In this document: positions 8,780-17,752 of the stretch, in pieces
Layout: every line of letters starts with the position of its first letter
Position numbering within the stretch: position 1 is the stretch's first letter
NCBI GenBank assembly: GCA_017856545.1
Contig: JAFMEV010000002.1
Location: 1-64,000 of the forward strand
Length of the DNA stretch: 64,000 nucleotides
Direction: 5' to 3'
From: Chitinophagaceae bacterium
GTDB taxonomy: Bacteria > Bacteroidota > Bacteroidia > Chitinophagales > Chitinophagaceae
Notes under the pieces: generated by a model
Told to the model about the DNA's origin: nothing
Databases searched by the model: none
What the model saw: only the letters and a program-made list of their open reading frames with translations
Made by a program: the position numbers and the translations under genes

Positions 8780-9121
8780 ATGAGTAAGAAAAACAAAGGG
8801 ACATCAAGTCCCATGGTATATAGTACGGATCCAAACTTTAAAATAGAAGTAGAAGAAGAAAATATCGAAACTTTGGCTCCTGCAGACCAAGTATTAAGCG
8901 TTATTTTAGAAACCAAACATAGAGCCGGTAAAACTGTTACTATAGTGTATGGATTTGTGGGTGCAGAAGAGGACATGAATGTTTTAGGTAAGTCCTTAAA
9001 AAATCATTGTGGCACTGGAGGTTCAGTAAAAGATGGTGAAATCATTATTCAAGGGGATCACCGTCAAAAAGTTTTTCAGTATTTACAAAAGAATGGATAT
9101 AAAAAAGTGAAATTAAATTAG
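8780..9121 (+). CDS. SUI1/eIF1-like translation factor (YciH type)
   Basis: 113 residues. The C-terminal two-thirds is the SUI1 fold: KTVTIVYGFVGAEEDMNVLG, then KNHCGTGGSVKDGEIIIQGD and the closing HRQKVFQYLQKNGYKKVKLN. Bacterial members resemble eukaryotic initiation factor eIF1 and are thought to affect start-codon fidelity, though the bacterial role is not well settled. The N-terminal 35 residues are charged and probably disordered. It sits five bases behind the DUF4783-like gene. Its TAG stop interlocks with the dnaX stop in TTAG at 9118-9121. Confidence 0.92.
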   Translation: MSKKNKGTSSPMVYSTDPNFKIEVEEENIETLAPADQVLSVILETKHRAGKTVTIVYGFVGAEEDMNVLGKSLKNHCGTGGSVKDGEIIIQGDHRQKVFQYLQKNGYKKVKLN

Positions 9122-10938
9122 AAGTATACTTCTAGATTTAAACGATCCTTTAATTCTTTCACCAAGGGATATTGTTCCGCAATTCTTTCAAATTTTTGCT
9201 TGCTGTTCAATCTTAAATGTAAAGGCACGTCTTCTTTTTCGCCTGCAGCAACTAAGATGCTAAATTGAATGGCTCTATTTTGAAAACGATCCCATATTTT
9301 TTCCATTACACTCATTCTTTCCTGCTCTACAAATTTTTGTGCCACCAATGCTGGCACTGTTACAGTAAAATGAATAGGATCTTCTATTTGTAATTCAGCT
9401 AACTTAAAAGTACCTGCAGAAGAATGCTTGGTAGTGGTTTCTAAATAAGCAGTGTATTCATTCCAAACGGCTTGTAAGGTTTCGATGTCCAATGGTTTGG
9501 ATTCTTTGACTTCTTCAATTTGGTATTGACTTCCGTATTTTTCTTGCAGTGCTGCTAATAAGTTTTTCTTATTGCCATTTTGATCTACTGGAAGACTCGT
9601 AATAGATTTGGTATCTTTTGCTGGTGTAGATTCAGCAACCATTTGATTCATTGGCTCTGCTGCTTTAGCAGTAGGAGACGCTTGCTTCTTTACAGGAATA
9701 TCTACAGCAGTTTCAATAACTAATTTGGCTTCTTTGGAAACAACAATATTACTTAAAGGAATAATTTTTTTGGTCTTGATAGGATAGTGTACGTCAACTA
9801 ATTTTTTTTTTACTAGTTGGCCATCTTCCATACTCAATGATAATGCTTGTTGTAAAAAGTTCAACTTAATCAATGCTAGTTCAACATGTAACCTTTTATT
9901 TCTAGCCATTTTAAATTGAATCTCGGACTCATTTAAAATATTTAATGCACTTACTAAATAAGAAGTATTCACTTTTTGGGCTGTACTAGCATATTGCTCT
10001 CTCCATCCCTCAATAGATTCTAATAGGTGAGCGCTGGCTTTGTCTTTACAAACTAATAAGTTTCTTATAAAGCCTGCAAATCCATATAGTACCGTATCTC
10101 CTTCAAATCCTTTTTGATTGATTTCATCATACAAGAGCATTGCATTGGTTAAATCCTGTGCTGTTAAGTAATCTAATAGTTTGAAGAAATAGGCTTCGTC
10201 TAAAATATTTAAATGCTCTAAAGTGTTGGTATATGTTAAAGCGCCATTTGAAAAGCTTACAATCTTGTCTAAAATACTTAAAGCGTCGCGCATACAACCC
10301 TCGCTTTTTTGAGCGATTAATTGTAATGCATTTTTTTCTGCTTTGATATGTTCTTTTTCTACAATTTCTTCTAAATGCACTACTGTGTCATTATTGGTGA
10401 TTCTTTTAAAATCAAAAATTTGACATCTACTTAAAATGGTAGGAAGAATTTTATGTTTTTCAGTAGTCGCTAAGATAAAAATGGCATAAGGTGGAGGTTC
10501 TTCTAAGGTCTTCAAGAATGCATTAAATGCACTTGCACTTAACATGTGTACCTCGTCCACAATATATACTTTGTATTTTCCTGCTTGAGGAGCAAATCTT
10601 ACTTGCTCAACCAAAGCTCTAATATCATCAACAGAGTTATTGCTAGCAGCATCTAATTCGTGGATATTCATGCTAGCACCTTTCTCAAAAGATACACAGC
10701 TCTCGCAAGTATTACATGCTTCCCCTTCTTTGGTGATTTGAGTACAGTTAATGGTCTTTGCTAAAATTCTTGCACAGGTAGTTTTGCCTACACCTCTTGG
10801 ACCACAAAATAAAAAAGCATGTGCTAAATGGTTGTTGAGTATGGCATTCTTTAGGGTAGTGGTAATATGTGCCTGTCCCACCACTGTATTAAAGTTTTGG
10901 GGCCTATATTTCCTAGCTGAAACAACAAAATTTTCCAT
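9118..10938 (-). CDS. dnaX: DNA polymerase III subunit gamma/tau
   Basis: 606 residues. Clamp-loader AAA+ ATPase that loads the sliding clamp and couples polymerases at the fork. The N-terminal part has the family opening ARKYRPQNFNTVVGQ, Walker A GPRGVGKTTCARILAKT near residue 46, a four-cysteine zinc module (CTQITKEGEACNTCESC), Walker B region KVYIVDEVHMLS and sensor TTEKHKILPTILSRCQ. After about residue 360 comes a low-complexity linker and a C-terminal tau-like domain. I see no clear programmed frameshift slippery run at the usual place, but a gamma-only form cannot be excluded. Last gene of the leftward dnaB-rsmE-acetyltransferase string, 21 bases after its neighbour. Confidence 0.96.
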   Translation of the reverse strand: MENFVVSARKYRPQNFNTVVGQAHITTTLKNAILNNHLAHAFLFCGPRGVGKTTCARILAKTINCTQITKEGEACNTCESCVSFEKGASMNIHELDAASNNSVDDIRALVEQVRFAPQAGKYKVYIVDEVHMLSASAFNAFLKTLEEPPPYAIFILATTEKHKILPTILSRCQIFDFKRITNNDTVVHLEEIVEKEHIKAEKNALQLIAQKSEGCMRDALSILDKIVSFSNGALTYTNTLEHLNILDEAYFFKLLDYLTAQDLTNAMLLYDEINQKGFEGDTVLYGFAGFIRNLLVCKDKASAHLLESIEGWREQYASTAQKVNTSYLVSALNILNESEIQFKMARNKRLHVELALIKLNFLQQALSLSMEDGQLVKKKLVDVHYPIKTKKIIPLSNIVVSKEAKLVIETAVDIPVKKQASPTAKAAEPMNQMVAESTPAKDTKSITSLPVDQNGNKKNLLAALQEKYGSQYQIEEVKESKPLDIETLQAVWNEYTAYLETTTKHSSAGTFKLAELQIEDPIHFTVTVPALVAQKFVEQERMSVMEKIWDRFQNRAIQFSILVAAGEKEDVPLHLRLNSKQKFERIAEQYPLVKELKDRLNLEVYF

Positions 10939-10959
10939 ACTTGACGCGCAATATACTAA

Positions 10960-12141
10960 TTATTTGGCACTGTAGTCCATTTCTGGATGGCGCTCAAAAG
11001 GGTGTTGATTTTCATTGAAAATGTACCTATATGTAACCATCTGTCTACTGGGTTGTGCACCTAAGCTTTTATAAATATTTACCATTTTTGGATTCCAGTC
11101 TGCAGCCCATCCCATTTCATATTGATGATAAGACTTGATTTTATACAACAATAAAGCACTGGAATAGATCAAGAAGCTATCCACCCCTAAAGATTGGTAT
11201 TTAGGCACTACACCAAATGCCAAACCTGTTAGTCTAGTATTTTGTTTGCGCCATTTCATCCATAGTAAATGAATTTTTTGAAGCAGTCCTAATTGGCCAT
11301 CAAAATGTTTGAAATATTGATTCACATCTGGAATATTGATAAACATCGCAATAGGATCTTCTTTGTAGTATGCAAACCATATCACTCTTTCATCCATCAC
11401 TGGGCTGAGTGTTTTAAATAGTTTCATAATTTGTTCATGTGTAATCGCTTTTGCTTCGCCATGTTGCGCCCAAGCTTCGTTGTAAATAGTTACAAAGTCT
11501 TGCGCATATTTTGCTAAATGTTTTTTATCCAAATGCCTTGCTTGATATTCTGGTTTTGCGTTGAATTTGTCATAACGCTCTTTGAATCTAGGTGGCAACT
11601 CATCAAATACATTGAGTTTATAATAGTATTGATTGTAATAATTCTTAAAACCATACTCTTCTAATAAGGTTTGATAGTAAGAAGGGTTAAATGACATGCC
11701 ATACATGGGTTCTCTGTCAAAACCATCAATCATTAATCCCCACCATTTATCTCTATCTCCAAAATTCACAGGACCATCCATAGCTTCCATCCCATTTTCC
11801 ATCAACCAAGCTTTAGCAGTATCCAATAATAAAGTGGTTGCTTTGATATCGTTTATACAGTCAAAAAAACCAACACAACCTGTAGCGTATTCTGTTCCTT
11901 TGTTTTTATACTTTGGGTAGTAAAATGCTGCAACTCTTCCAATCCACTTGCCCTCATCAGATTGCAACAACCAGCGCTTTGCATTTCCTTCTTTAAATAA
12001 TTTATTTTTTGTAGGATCAAATACTTGTAATACTTCGTTGTCTAATGGTCGAATGTAATGAGGATTGAATTTGTTTAAGTCTGCATTGACTTGACAAAAA
12101 GCTTTATCTAAATTAGGGTTATTGACTTCTACAATTCTCAT
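10960..12141 (-). CDS. GNAT-like acyltransferase family protein
   Basis: 393 residues with no signal peptide or membrane helix. The sequence (RWLLQSDEGKWIGRVAAFYYPKY, then GFFDCINDIKATTLLLDTAKAWL and LAFGVVPKYQSLGVDSFLIY) has the beta-strand and acyl-CoA-loop pattern of the GNAT fold, with what look like two GNAT-like halves. Similar proteins of about 390 residues are common in Bacteroidota and carry only generic names; substrate unknown. The gene lies 10 bases downstream of rsmE and 21 upstream of dnaX. A full-match -7 element (12147-12154) overlapping the rsmE stop suggests an additional, essentially leaderless transcript beginning at its ATG. Confidence 0.72.
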   Translation of the reverse strand: MRIVEVNNPNLDKAFCQVNADLNKFNPHYIRPLDNEVLQVFDPTKNKLFKEGNAKRWLLQSDEGKWIGRVAAFYYPKYKNKGTEYATGCVGFFDCINDIKATTLLLDTAKAWLMENGMEAMDGPVNFGDRDKWWGLMIDGFDREPMYGMSFNPSYYQTLLEEYGFKNYYNQYYYKLNVFDELPPRFKERYDKFNAKPEYQARHLDKKHLAKYAQDFVTIYNEAWAQHGEAKAITHEQIMKLFKTLSPVMDERVIWFAYYKEDPIAMFINIPDVNQYFKHFDGQLGLLQKIHLLWMKWRKQNTRLTGLAFGVVPKYQSLGVDSFLIYSSALLLYKIKSYHQYEMGWAADWNPKMVNIYKSLGAQPSRQMVTYRYIFNENQHPFERHPEMDYSAK

Positions 12142-12146
12142 AATAA

Positions 12147-12154
12147 CAAAACTA
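12147..12154 (-). promoter_or_regulatory. Possible internal -7 element for the GNAT-like gene
   Basis: TAGTTTTG on the minus strand, a full match to TAnnTTTG that includes the rsmE stop codon. Its last G is separated by five bases from the ATG at 12141, so any transcript from it would be nearly leaderless. Overlap with a coding region lowers confidence. Confidence 0.4.
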
Positions 12155-12853
12155 AAATGTTTTTAATACACTTAAGGCAAATAATCCAGCGGTTTCTGTT
12201 CTTAATCTAGTTGGGCCTAATCCAATGGGTTGAAATTGTGCTTGCATGGCCATCTCAATTTCTTGCATAGTAAAGTCGCCTTCAGGTCCAATGGCAATCA
12301 TCAACTCTTTACTTTGGGGTAGGTCTTTGATAGATGTTTTTACAGTTGGTTCACAATGTGCAATATATTTATCTGTAGCATTGTATTGATGGATGAACTC
12401 TTTGTAAGGAATGGGTTCTGATAAGTAGGGTAGCCAAGCTTGTTGACTTTGAATCATGGCAGATTGAATAATATTATTCATTCTATCTGATTTAAACCTT
12501 TCGTGAATGGTGCGTTCGCACAATAATGGAACAATAGTATGCACACCCATTTCAGTTGCTTTTTCAAAAAGCCATTCTAATCTCACTGCATTTTTTAAAA
12601 TAGAAATCCCTAAAATTATTTTTTGAGAAGCGCTAGCTACAGCATGTTCTTTAATAATTTGAACAGTCGTATTTTTTTTATGCGCTTCTACAATGGTTGC
12701 CTCAAAAACACCACCCATACCATTGGTAATTTGTATTGCATCGCCTCCCTGCATGCGCAGCACCTGTACACAGTGTTTGCTGGTTTCTTCACTACAAGTA
12801 AAACTGGTGGCGCCTAGATTAATTTGAGGTTCGTAAAAATAAGGTGCAGACAT
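12152..12853 (-). CDS. rsmE: 16S rRNA m3U1498 methyltransferase
   Basis: 233 residues, the usual size of RsmE, a SPOUT-class enzyme that methylates N3 of U1498 in 16S rRNA using S-adenosylmethionine. The N-terminal PUA-like RNA-binding domain spans roughly residues 1-70. The SPOUT knot is near the C-terminus: LMIAIGPEGDFTMQEIEMA (about 168-186) and LGPTRLRTETAGLFAL (about 197-212), the loops that hold the methyl donor. Also seen is EWLFEKATEMGVHTIVPLLCERT. It lies between dnaB (12 bases upstream) and the GNAT-like gene (10 bases downstream) in a probable operon. Confidence 0.95.
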   Translation of the reverse strand: MSAPYFYEPQINLGATSFTCSEETSKHCVQVLRMQGGDAIQITNGMGGVFEATIVEAHKKNTTVQIIKEHAVASASQKIILGISILKNAVRLEWLFEKATEMGVHTIVPLLCERTIHERFKSDRMNNIIQSAMIQSQQAWLPYLSEPIPYKEFIHQYNATDKYIAHCEPTVKTSIKDLPQSKELMIAIGPEGDFTMQEIEMAMQAQFQPIGLGPTRLRTETAGLFALSVLKTF

Positions 12854-12865
12854 CTTGACTAGAAA

Positions 12866-14443
12866 TTAAAATGGTGAAGCGTCATCATCAATGCCATCAT
12901 CAAATGATCCGCCATTCATCTTGCTTCCTTGAATGAAAAATCTTCCTCCGTCATTATCACCTCCACCAAGTCCTGGAGTGATAGGCTTGTAATTGCTTCC
13001 TAATCCAGGAATGCCACCACCACTATCACCGTCCCAGTCTTCAAATCTTTGTATATCTAATCTTGCTCTTAATTTAACAATATCCAAAGATCCATTTCTA
13101 TGCTTCGCAATTCTAATATGGGTTTCACCTTGTGTACTTTCTCCCATTTCGTTGCTCATTACTTCATAGTATTCTGGTCTGTATATAAACATAACCATAT
13201 CCGCATCTTGTTCAATGGCACCAGATTCACGTAAGTCGCTCAATTGAGGCATCTTACTTTCTTTTCTAGTTTCCACAGCACGACTCAATTGAGATAAAGC
13301 GATAATTGGAATTTGTAACTCTTTTGCTAATGCTTTTAAACTTCGAGAGATATTACTGATCTCTTGTTCACGATTACTATTTCTGTCTCCTGAACCACTC
13401 ATTAATTGTAAGTAGTCAATAATAATCATTTTAACCTGATGCTTATTCACCAATCTTCTTGCCTTCGCTCTAAATTCAAAAATATTTAAAGCTGCAGTAT
13501 CGTCGATATAAATGGGAGCAGTCTCTAATTTTTTAATACCCTTACTATGTAATTGTTGGTATTCATGTTCTTCTAGTTTACCTCTAGAAATTTTTTCCAT
13601 TTTAATTTCACTCTCAGCACTTAAAATTCTTTGTACCAATTGTGCAGCACTCATTTCCAAACTAAAAAATCCAACAGCCTGTGGTTTGGTAGGATGTAAA
13701 GCGGCGTTTCTAGCTAAGTTCAATGCAAAGGCAGTTTTACCCACAGAAGGTCTAGCTGCTAAAATAATTAAATCGGTAGGTTGCCATCCAAAAGTGATTC
13801 TATCTAAACTAGTGAAACCACTTGGCACACCAGAAATCTCATCTTTTTGTTTTCTGAGTTCATCAATTCTATTAACAGCTCTAGCAAGTGCATCTCCAAT
13901 GTCAACGAAATTCTTTTTTAAATAGTTATTAGTGATATTGAACATCTTCGTTTCACTATCATCTAATAGATCAAACACATCCGTACTATCTTCGTATGCA
14001 TTAGCAATTACCTCGCCACTAATTCTAATGAGTTCTCTTTGAATAAATTTTTGTAATACAATTCTAGCGTGTGCTTCAATATTGGCAGTAGAAACAACAA
14101 CATTGGTTAATTTAGAAATATAGTAAGCGCCTCCAATTAAATCTAATTGCTCTCTTTTCTTTAATGCTTCCACCACAGTCAACATGTCAATAGGCTGATT
14201 ATCCAATTGCAATTGTTGCATGGTTTGGAAAATCATTTGATGTGCTTCAACATAAAAACATTCTGGTTTTAATACTTCTGTAACAGTATCAAAAGCACTT
14301 TTTTCCAAAAGAATAGCTCCCAAAACCGCTTCTTCCAATTCCCTAGCTTGAGGTGGAATCTTGCCATACATCATAGTACTGATTTCGGCAGAAGGACTTT
14401 TTTTTCTAATACTTCTATTGGTATTTATATTTGGAAGCGGCAT
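12866..14443 (-). CDS. dnaB: Replicative DNA helicase DnaB
   Basis: 525 residues. Hexameric helicase that unwinds DNA at the replication fork. The N-terminal helical domain binding primase spans about residues 30-130 (PPQARELEEAVLGAILLEKS). The RecA-like motor follows a linker: Walker A ARPSVGKTAFALNLARN near 230, Walker B MIIIDYLQLMSG near 340, arginine-finger region LRESGAIEQDADMV near 405. The C-terminus is a flexible Gly/Asp-rich tail from about residue 470, longer than in E. coli DnaB. No intein is present. First gene of a leftward string with rsmE, a GNAT-like gene and dnaX; a TAAGTTTG element lies about 40 bases upstream. Confidence 0.97.
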   Translation of the reverse strand: MPLPNINTNRSIRKKSPSAEISTMMYGKIPPQARELEEAVLGAILLEKSAFDTVTEVLKPECFYVEAHQMIFQTMQQLQLDNQPIDMLTVVEALKKREQLDLIGGAYYISKLTNVVVSTANIEAHARIVLQKFIQRELIRISGEVIANAYEDSTDVFDLLDDSETKMFNITNNYLKKNFVDIGDALARAVNRIDELRKQKDEISGVPSGFTSLDRITFGWQPTDLIILAARPSVGKTAFALNLARNAALHPTKPQAVGFFSLEMSAAQLVQRILSAESEIKMEKISRGKLEEHEYQQLHSKGIKKLETAPIYIDDTAALNIFEFRAKARRLVNKHQVKMIIIDYLQLMSGSGDRNSNREQEISNISRSLKALAKELQIPIIALSQLSRAVETRKESKMPQLSDLRESGAIEQDADMVMFIYRPEYYEVMSNEMGESTQGETHIRIAKHRNGSLDIVKLRARLDIQRFEDWDGDSGGGIPGLGSNYKPITPGLGGGDNDGGRFFIQGSKMNGGSFDDGIDDDASPF

Positions 14444-14481
14444 ATCTAGTTCACTGTTTTCTTATTGCGAATTTAACCCAG

Positions 14482-14489
14482 CAAACTTA
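14482..14489 (-). promoter_or_regulatory. -7 promoter element for dnaB
   Basis: TAAGTTTG on the minus strand, a full match to TAnnTTTG, predicting a leader of roughly 30 bases before the dnaB ATG at 14443. Confidence 0.6.
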
Positions 14490-14602
14490 GACTTCCTTGT
14501 TTTGGTGTAAATGTTGTTTTTCACAGTGGAACATCGATAGTAATTCACAGCAATTTTGGACTTATTAACAGGTATTGCACCTTTTTTTAGGTTAAAATTT
14601 AG

Positions 14603-14610
14603 TATTTTTG
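14603..14610 (+). promoter_or_regulatory. -7 promoter element for pheT
   Basis: TATTTTTG, full match to TAnnTTTG, predicting transcript start near 14616 and a leader of about 18 bases before the pheT ATG at 14634. It probably also serves the downstream coiled-coil gene and zapA. Confidence 0.65.
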
Positions 14611-14633
14611 AAGCCATACTTTAAAGCTACAAC

Positions 14634-17039
14634 ATGACCATAAGTTACCATTGGCTGAGTGAATACCTACCGCAGACCATAAGTCCTGAAAAATTATCCA
14701 CGATATTGACTTCAATTGGATTGGAAGTAGAATCTTTAGAAAAATATGAGAATTACAAAGGAGGGCTTGCAGGATTAGTAGTGGGAGAAGTATTAGAAGC
14801 AGTTCAACATCCTAATGCAGATAAACTAAAAATCACCAAGGTTCATGTTGGGACAGATACACCATTGAATATTGTTTGTGGTGCATCGAATGTAGCCGTT
14901 GGACAAAAAGTAGTAGTGGCAACGATTGGTACAACTATTTATCCAAAAAATGGTGCGCCTTTAACCATGAAATTGGCAAAAATCAGAGGAGAAGCATCAG
15001 AAGGAATGATTTGTGCAGAAGATGAAATTGGATTGAGTGATAACCATGATGGTATTATGATATTGGATGCGTCTATAAAAGTGGGCACTCCTGTAGCAAG
15101 TTTGTTTGATTATTATGAAGATTGGATTTATGAAATTGGTTTAACACCGAATAGAATGGATGCCATGAGTCATTATGGTGTTGCTAAAGATGTTTGTGCA
15201 TATTTATCTTATCATGAAACCCCAGTAAGTGCTAAAAGCCCTTATGGCAAGACATTGAACATTGATCAGGCAGTTCCAACGTATCAAGTAACTATCGAAG
15301 ATCAGAAAGCATGTGCAAGATATGCAGGAGTGGTGATTGAAGGTGTTCAAGTGAAAGCATCGCCAGCATGGTTAAAAAATAAATTACAATCTATCGGATT
15401 AAGATCTATTAATAATATTGTAGACATCACCAATTATATTTTACATGAAACCGGTCAACCATTGCATGCTTTTGATGCATCAGTGATCAAAGACCAACAT
15501 GTTGTAGTAAAGACGTATCCTGCTGGAACAAGTTTTATTAGTTTAGATGGTACAGAAAGAAAATTAACTGCTTCAGATTTAATGATCAGTGATACGGAGA
15601 AGCCTATGTGTATTGCAGGGGTGTTTGGAGGATTGAATAGTGGAGTGAAAGATGCTACTACTTCTATTTTCTTGGAAAGCGCATGGTTTAATAATGTGAG
15701 TATTCGTAAAACTTCTGTTCACCATGGTTTAAGAACAGATGCAGCAACGCGTTTTGAAAAAGGAGTGGATATTGATAATACAGTGAAAGTATTAGAAAGA
15801 GCTGCATTAATGATTCAAGAAATCGCAGGTGGGAAAACTGGAAAAGTAGTAGACGTATATCCCCATCCTGCCACCAAAACCAAAGTGGTATTGCCTTTAG
15901 CGTATTTGAAAAAATTAAGCGGTAAGGTTTATCCTACTGAAAAAGTAATTACTATTTTAAAAAGTTTAGGATTTGAATTGCTTCAACAAACTGATGATCG
16001 TATTGAAGTAGCTGTGCCATATCATAAGCCTGATATTAGTTTACCTGCAGATATTGTTGAAGAGGTTTTGAGAATAGATGGTTTAGACAATATTGCTATT
16101 CCAAGTGTGATTACCATGAGTCCATCTATTGATCCATTGGAGCAAAAAGAAAAGTTCAAAGATAAAATTGCACAATATTTGGTGGGAAAGGGCTTCACTG
16201 AAATTTTAACGAATTCAATTACGAATAGCAAATACTTTTCAGAAGAAAGTTTACAACATGCTGTAAAGATGTTGAATAATTTGAGCGCAGATTTGGATGT
16301 GATGAGACCTTCTATGTTAGAGACTGGATTAGAAGCAGTGGCTTATAATATTAACAGAAGAAATCAACAGATCTCTTTCTTTGAAATGGGTAAAGTGTAT
16401 ACTGTTAATGCCTCTGGTAAATACCATGAAGGAGAGCAATTGGCAATGTATCTTTCTGGAAAGCAACATGAAGATGGATGGAGAGAAAAAGGTGTCACCC
16501 AAGATTTTTTTGTGGCTAAAGGAATTGCAGAAGCGATTTTGAAAATCACTGGATTTGATGAAATAAGTTATCAAACAAAGGGATCTTCTGTTCAAATAAT
16601 GTATCAAAAGAAAATACTAGGTACTATTGAAGTAGTGGGTAATAAAAAATTACAAGCTTTTGATATCAAACAAGGCGTTGTATATATTCAATTTGATTTG
16701 GCAGTTTTATTAGATCAATATCAACAACATAAAGTGGTTTACCAAGAAGTGTCTAAATATCCTTCTGTAGAAAGAGATTTGGCATTGGTATTGCCTCAGT
16801 CAATCACTTATGAAGCCATTGAAGCATGTATTCAAGCAGCTCAATTAAATGCTTTATCTACAACAAGAGTTTTTGATGTATTTGAAAGTGATAAATTAGG
16901 ACATCAGAAAAAATCAGTAGCCATCAACTTTGTATTCAATGCATCAGATAAAACATTAACGGATACCGAAATAGATGGTATGATGAAAAAGCTTGTAGGA
17001 CAATTTGAAAAAAATATCCAAGCGGAAATCAGAAAATAA
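14634..17039 (+). CDS. pheT: Phenylalanine--tRNA ligase beta subunit
   Basis: 801 residues, full length. With PheS it forms the (alpha-beta)2 enzyme that charges tRNA-Phe. Domain order is as expected: EMAP-type tRNA-binding domain at about 40-155 (VVGEVLEAVQHPNADKLKI, GEASEGMICAEDE), B3/B4 editing domain with SIGLRSINNIVDITNYILHE near 255 and LESAWFNNVSIRKTSVHHGL near 350, B5 domain around 400-475, the inactive catalytic-like domain, and the C-terminal anticodon-binding ferredoxin-like domain (KYPSVERDLALVLPQSITYE near 713). pheS is not adjacent in the window. Downstream, a coiled-coil gene and zapA follow closely, suggesting co-transcription. Confidence 0.97.
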   Translation: MTISYHWLSEYLPQTISPEKLSTILTSIGLEVESLEKYENYKGGLAGLVVGEVLEAVQHPNADKLKITKVHVGTDTPLNIVCGASNVAVGQKVVVATIGTTIYPKNGAPLTMKLAKIRGEASEGMICAEDEIGLSDNHDGIMILDASIKVGTPVASLFDYYEDWIYEIGLTPNRMDAMSHYGVAKDVCAYLSYHETPVSAKSPYGKTLNIDQAVPTYQVTIEDQKACARYAGVVIEGVQVKASPAWLKNKLQSIGLRSINNIVDITNYILHETGQPLHAFDASVIKDQHVVVKTYPAGTSFISLDGTERKLTASDLMISDTEKPMCIAGVFGGLNSGVKDATTSIFLESAWFNNVSIRKTSVHHGLRTDAATRFEKGVDIDNTVKVLERAALMIQEIAGGKTGKVVDVYPHPATKTKVVLPLAYLKKLSGKVYPTEKVITILKSLGFELLQQTDDRIEVAVPYHKPDISLPADIVEEVLRIDGLDNIAIPSVITMSPSIDPLEQKEKFKDKIAQYLVGKGFTEILTNSITNSKYFSEESLQHAVKMLNNLSADLDVMRPSMLETGLEAVAYNINRRNQQISFFEMGKVYTVNASGKYHEGEQLAMYLSGKQHEDGWREKGVTQDFFVAKGIAEAILKITGFDEISYQTKGSSVQIMYQKKILGTIEVVGNKKLQAFDIKQGVVYIQFDLAVLLDQYQQHKVVYQEVSKYPSVERDLALVLPQSITYEAIEACIQAAQLNALSTTRVFDVFESDKLGHQKKSVAINFVFNASDKTLTDTEIDGMMKKLVGQFEKNIQAEIRK

Positions 17040-17054
17040 TCCCAATTTTATTAC

Positions 17055-17342
17055 ATGATTAATTTGCAAACATCTTTACAAGCACTTCAGGAAAAACTTC
17101 AGGTTTTATTAAAAAACTATGCAGCGCTTGAAAAAGAAAATCAGCAATTGAAATCAAAAATGGGACAAGCCGAGCAGCAAGAACAAAAACTCAGGGATCA
17201 ATTAAAAGAGGTAGAAACCAAATTGGCTGCTGCAAGTTTGCACCAAACCAATATGGATCCAGCTGACAAAGCAAAATTAATGAAGCAGATAGATCAATAT
17301 ATTAAAGAAATTGATCATTCGATTCAAAATCTAAATCCTTAA
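17055..17342 (+). CDS. Small coiled-coil protein preceding zapA (ZapB-like in form)
   Basis: 95 residues, almost entirely one predicted coiled coil from about residue 3 to 58 (NYAALEKENQQLKSKMGQAE, then KLRDQLKEVETKLAAAS), followed by a short amphipathic helix (DKAKLMKQIDQYIKEIDHSI). No cysteine, signal peptide or membrane segment. It lies 15 bases after pheT and 10 bases before zapA. Position and shape suggest a partner of ZapA at the division ring, comparable to ZapB of proteobacteria, but this rests on context and general coiled-coil character rather than on sequence homology I can show. Confidence 0.72.
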   Translation: MINLQTSLQALQEKLQVLLKNYAALEKENQQLKSKMGQAEQQEQKLRDQLKEVETKLAAASLHQTNMDPADKAKLMKQIDQYIKEIDHSIQNLNP

Positions 17343-17352
17343 TAACCCTGCC

Positions 17353-17655
17353 ATGTCTAGTCAAGAAGAAATGATTCCGGTAAATATCACCATCGCCGAT
17401 AGAACCTACAGGGTAAAAGTGGCACCAAAAGATGAGGAAGCGGTGAGAAAGACGGCAGCCATTATCAACCAAAAAATGGTTGAATTTAAAGGAGCTTATG
17501 CCGGAAAAGACATGCAAGACTATATTTCTATGGTGCTTTTATGGTTTGCCACCGAACAACAACAGTCTGGACAGAATCTATATGAGCTAGAAAACGTTCA
17601 AAATCAGATAGAAACGTTAAAAAATAGCATTGAAAGGGCCATTTCTGGTACTTAA
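17353..17655 (+). CDS. zapA: Cell division protein ZapA
   Basis: 100 residues. ZapA crosslinks FtsZ filaments at the division site. The N-terminal beta-hairpin domain (MIPVNITIADRTYRVKVAPKDEEAVRKTA) and the conserved helix KTAAIINQKMVEFKG are followed by the C-terminal coiled coil used for dimerisation (ENVQNQIETLKNSIERAI). Length and layout match the family. It follows the coiled-coil gene by 10 bases and precedes rny by 97 bases; pheT-zapA-rny order is common in Bacteroidota. I looked for a 6S RNA in the gap before rny and saw none. Confidence 0.92.
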   Translation: MSSQEEMIPVNITIADRTYRVKVAPKDEEAVRKTAAIINQKMVEFKGAYAGKDMQDYISMVLLWFATEQQQSGQNLYELENVQNQIETLKNSIERAISGT

Positions 17656-17690
17656 TCCCTTCCGTCTTTACAATTTGATTATTAATTGAT

Positions 17691-17698
17691 TATCTTCG
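17691..17698 (+). promoter_or_regulatory. -7-like promoter element for rny
   Basis: TATCTTCG, one mismatch from TAnnTTTG (C in the TTTG part). Predicts a leader of about 50 bases before the rny ATG at 17753. Confidence 0.45.
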
Positions 17699-17752
17699 TT
17701 CCCGTCACGAAAAGGGGCAGTATGTATTTTTTAAAACATCAAGACTTTAACA

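Larger units (their letters stand above)
14444..14633. other. Divergent intergenic region dnaB / pheT
   Basis: At 190 bases this is the longest gap in the window. It holds a minus-strand -7 element for dnaB (14482-14489) and a plus-strand one for pheT (14603-14610). Between them is AT-rich DNA with no ORF, tRNA, or clear hairpin. I looked for clustered DnaA boxes because of the dnaB neighbour and did not find TTATCCACA-type repeats. Confidence 0.6.

Noticed and set aside
14444-14633. Replication origin next to dnaB
   Set aside because: No clustered DnaA boxes or AT-rich repeat array; the gap is explained by two divergent promoters.
17656-17752. 6S RNA between zapA and rny
   Set aside because: The gap is only 97 bases and shows no long double-stranded structure with a central bulge.
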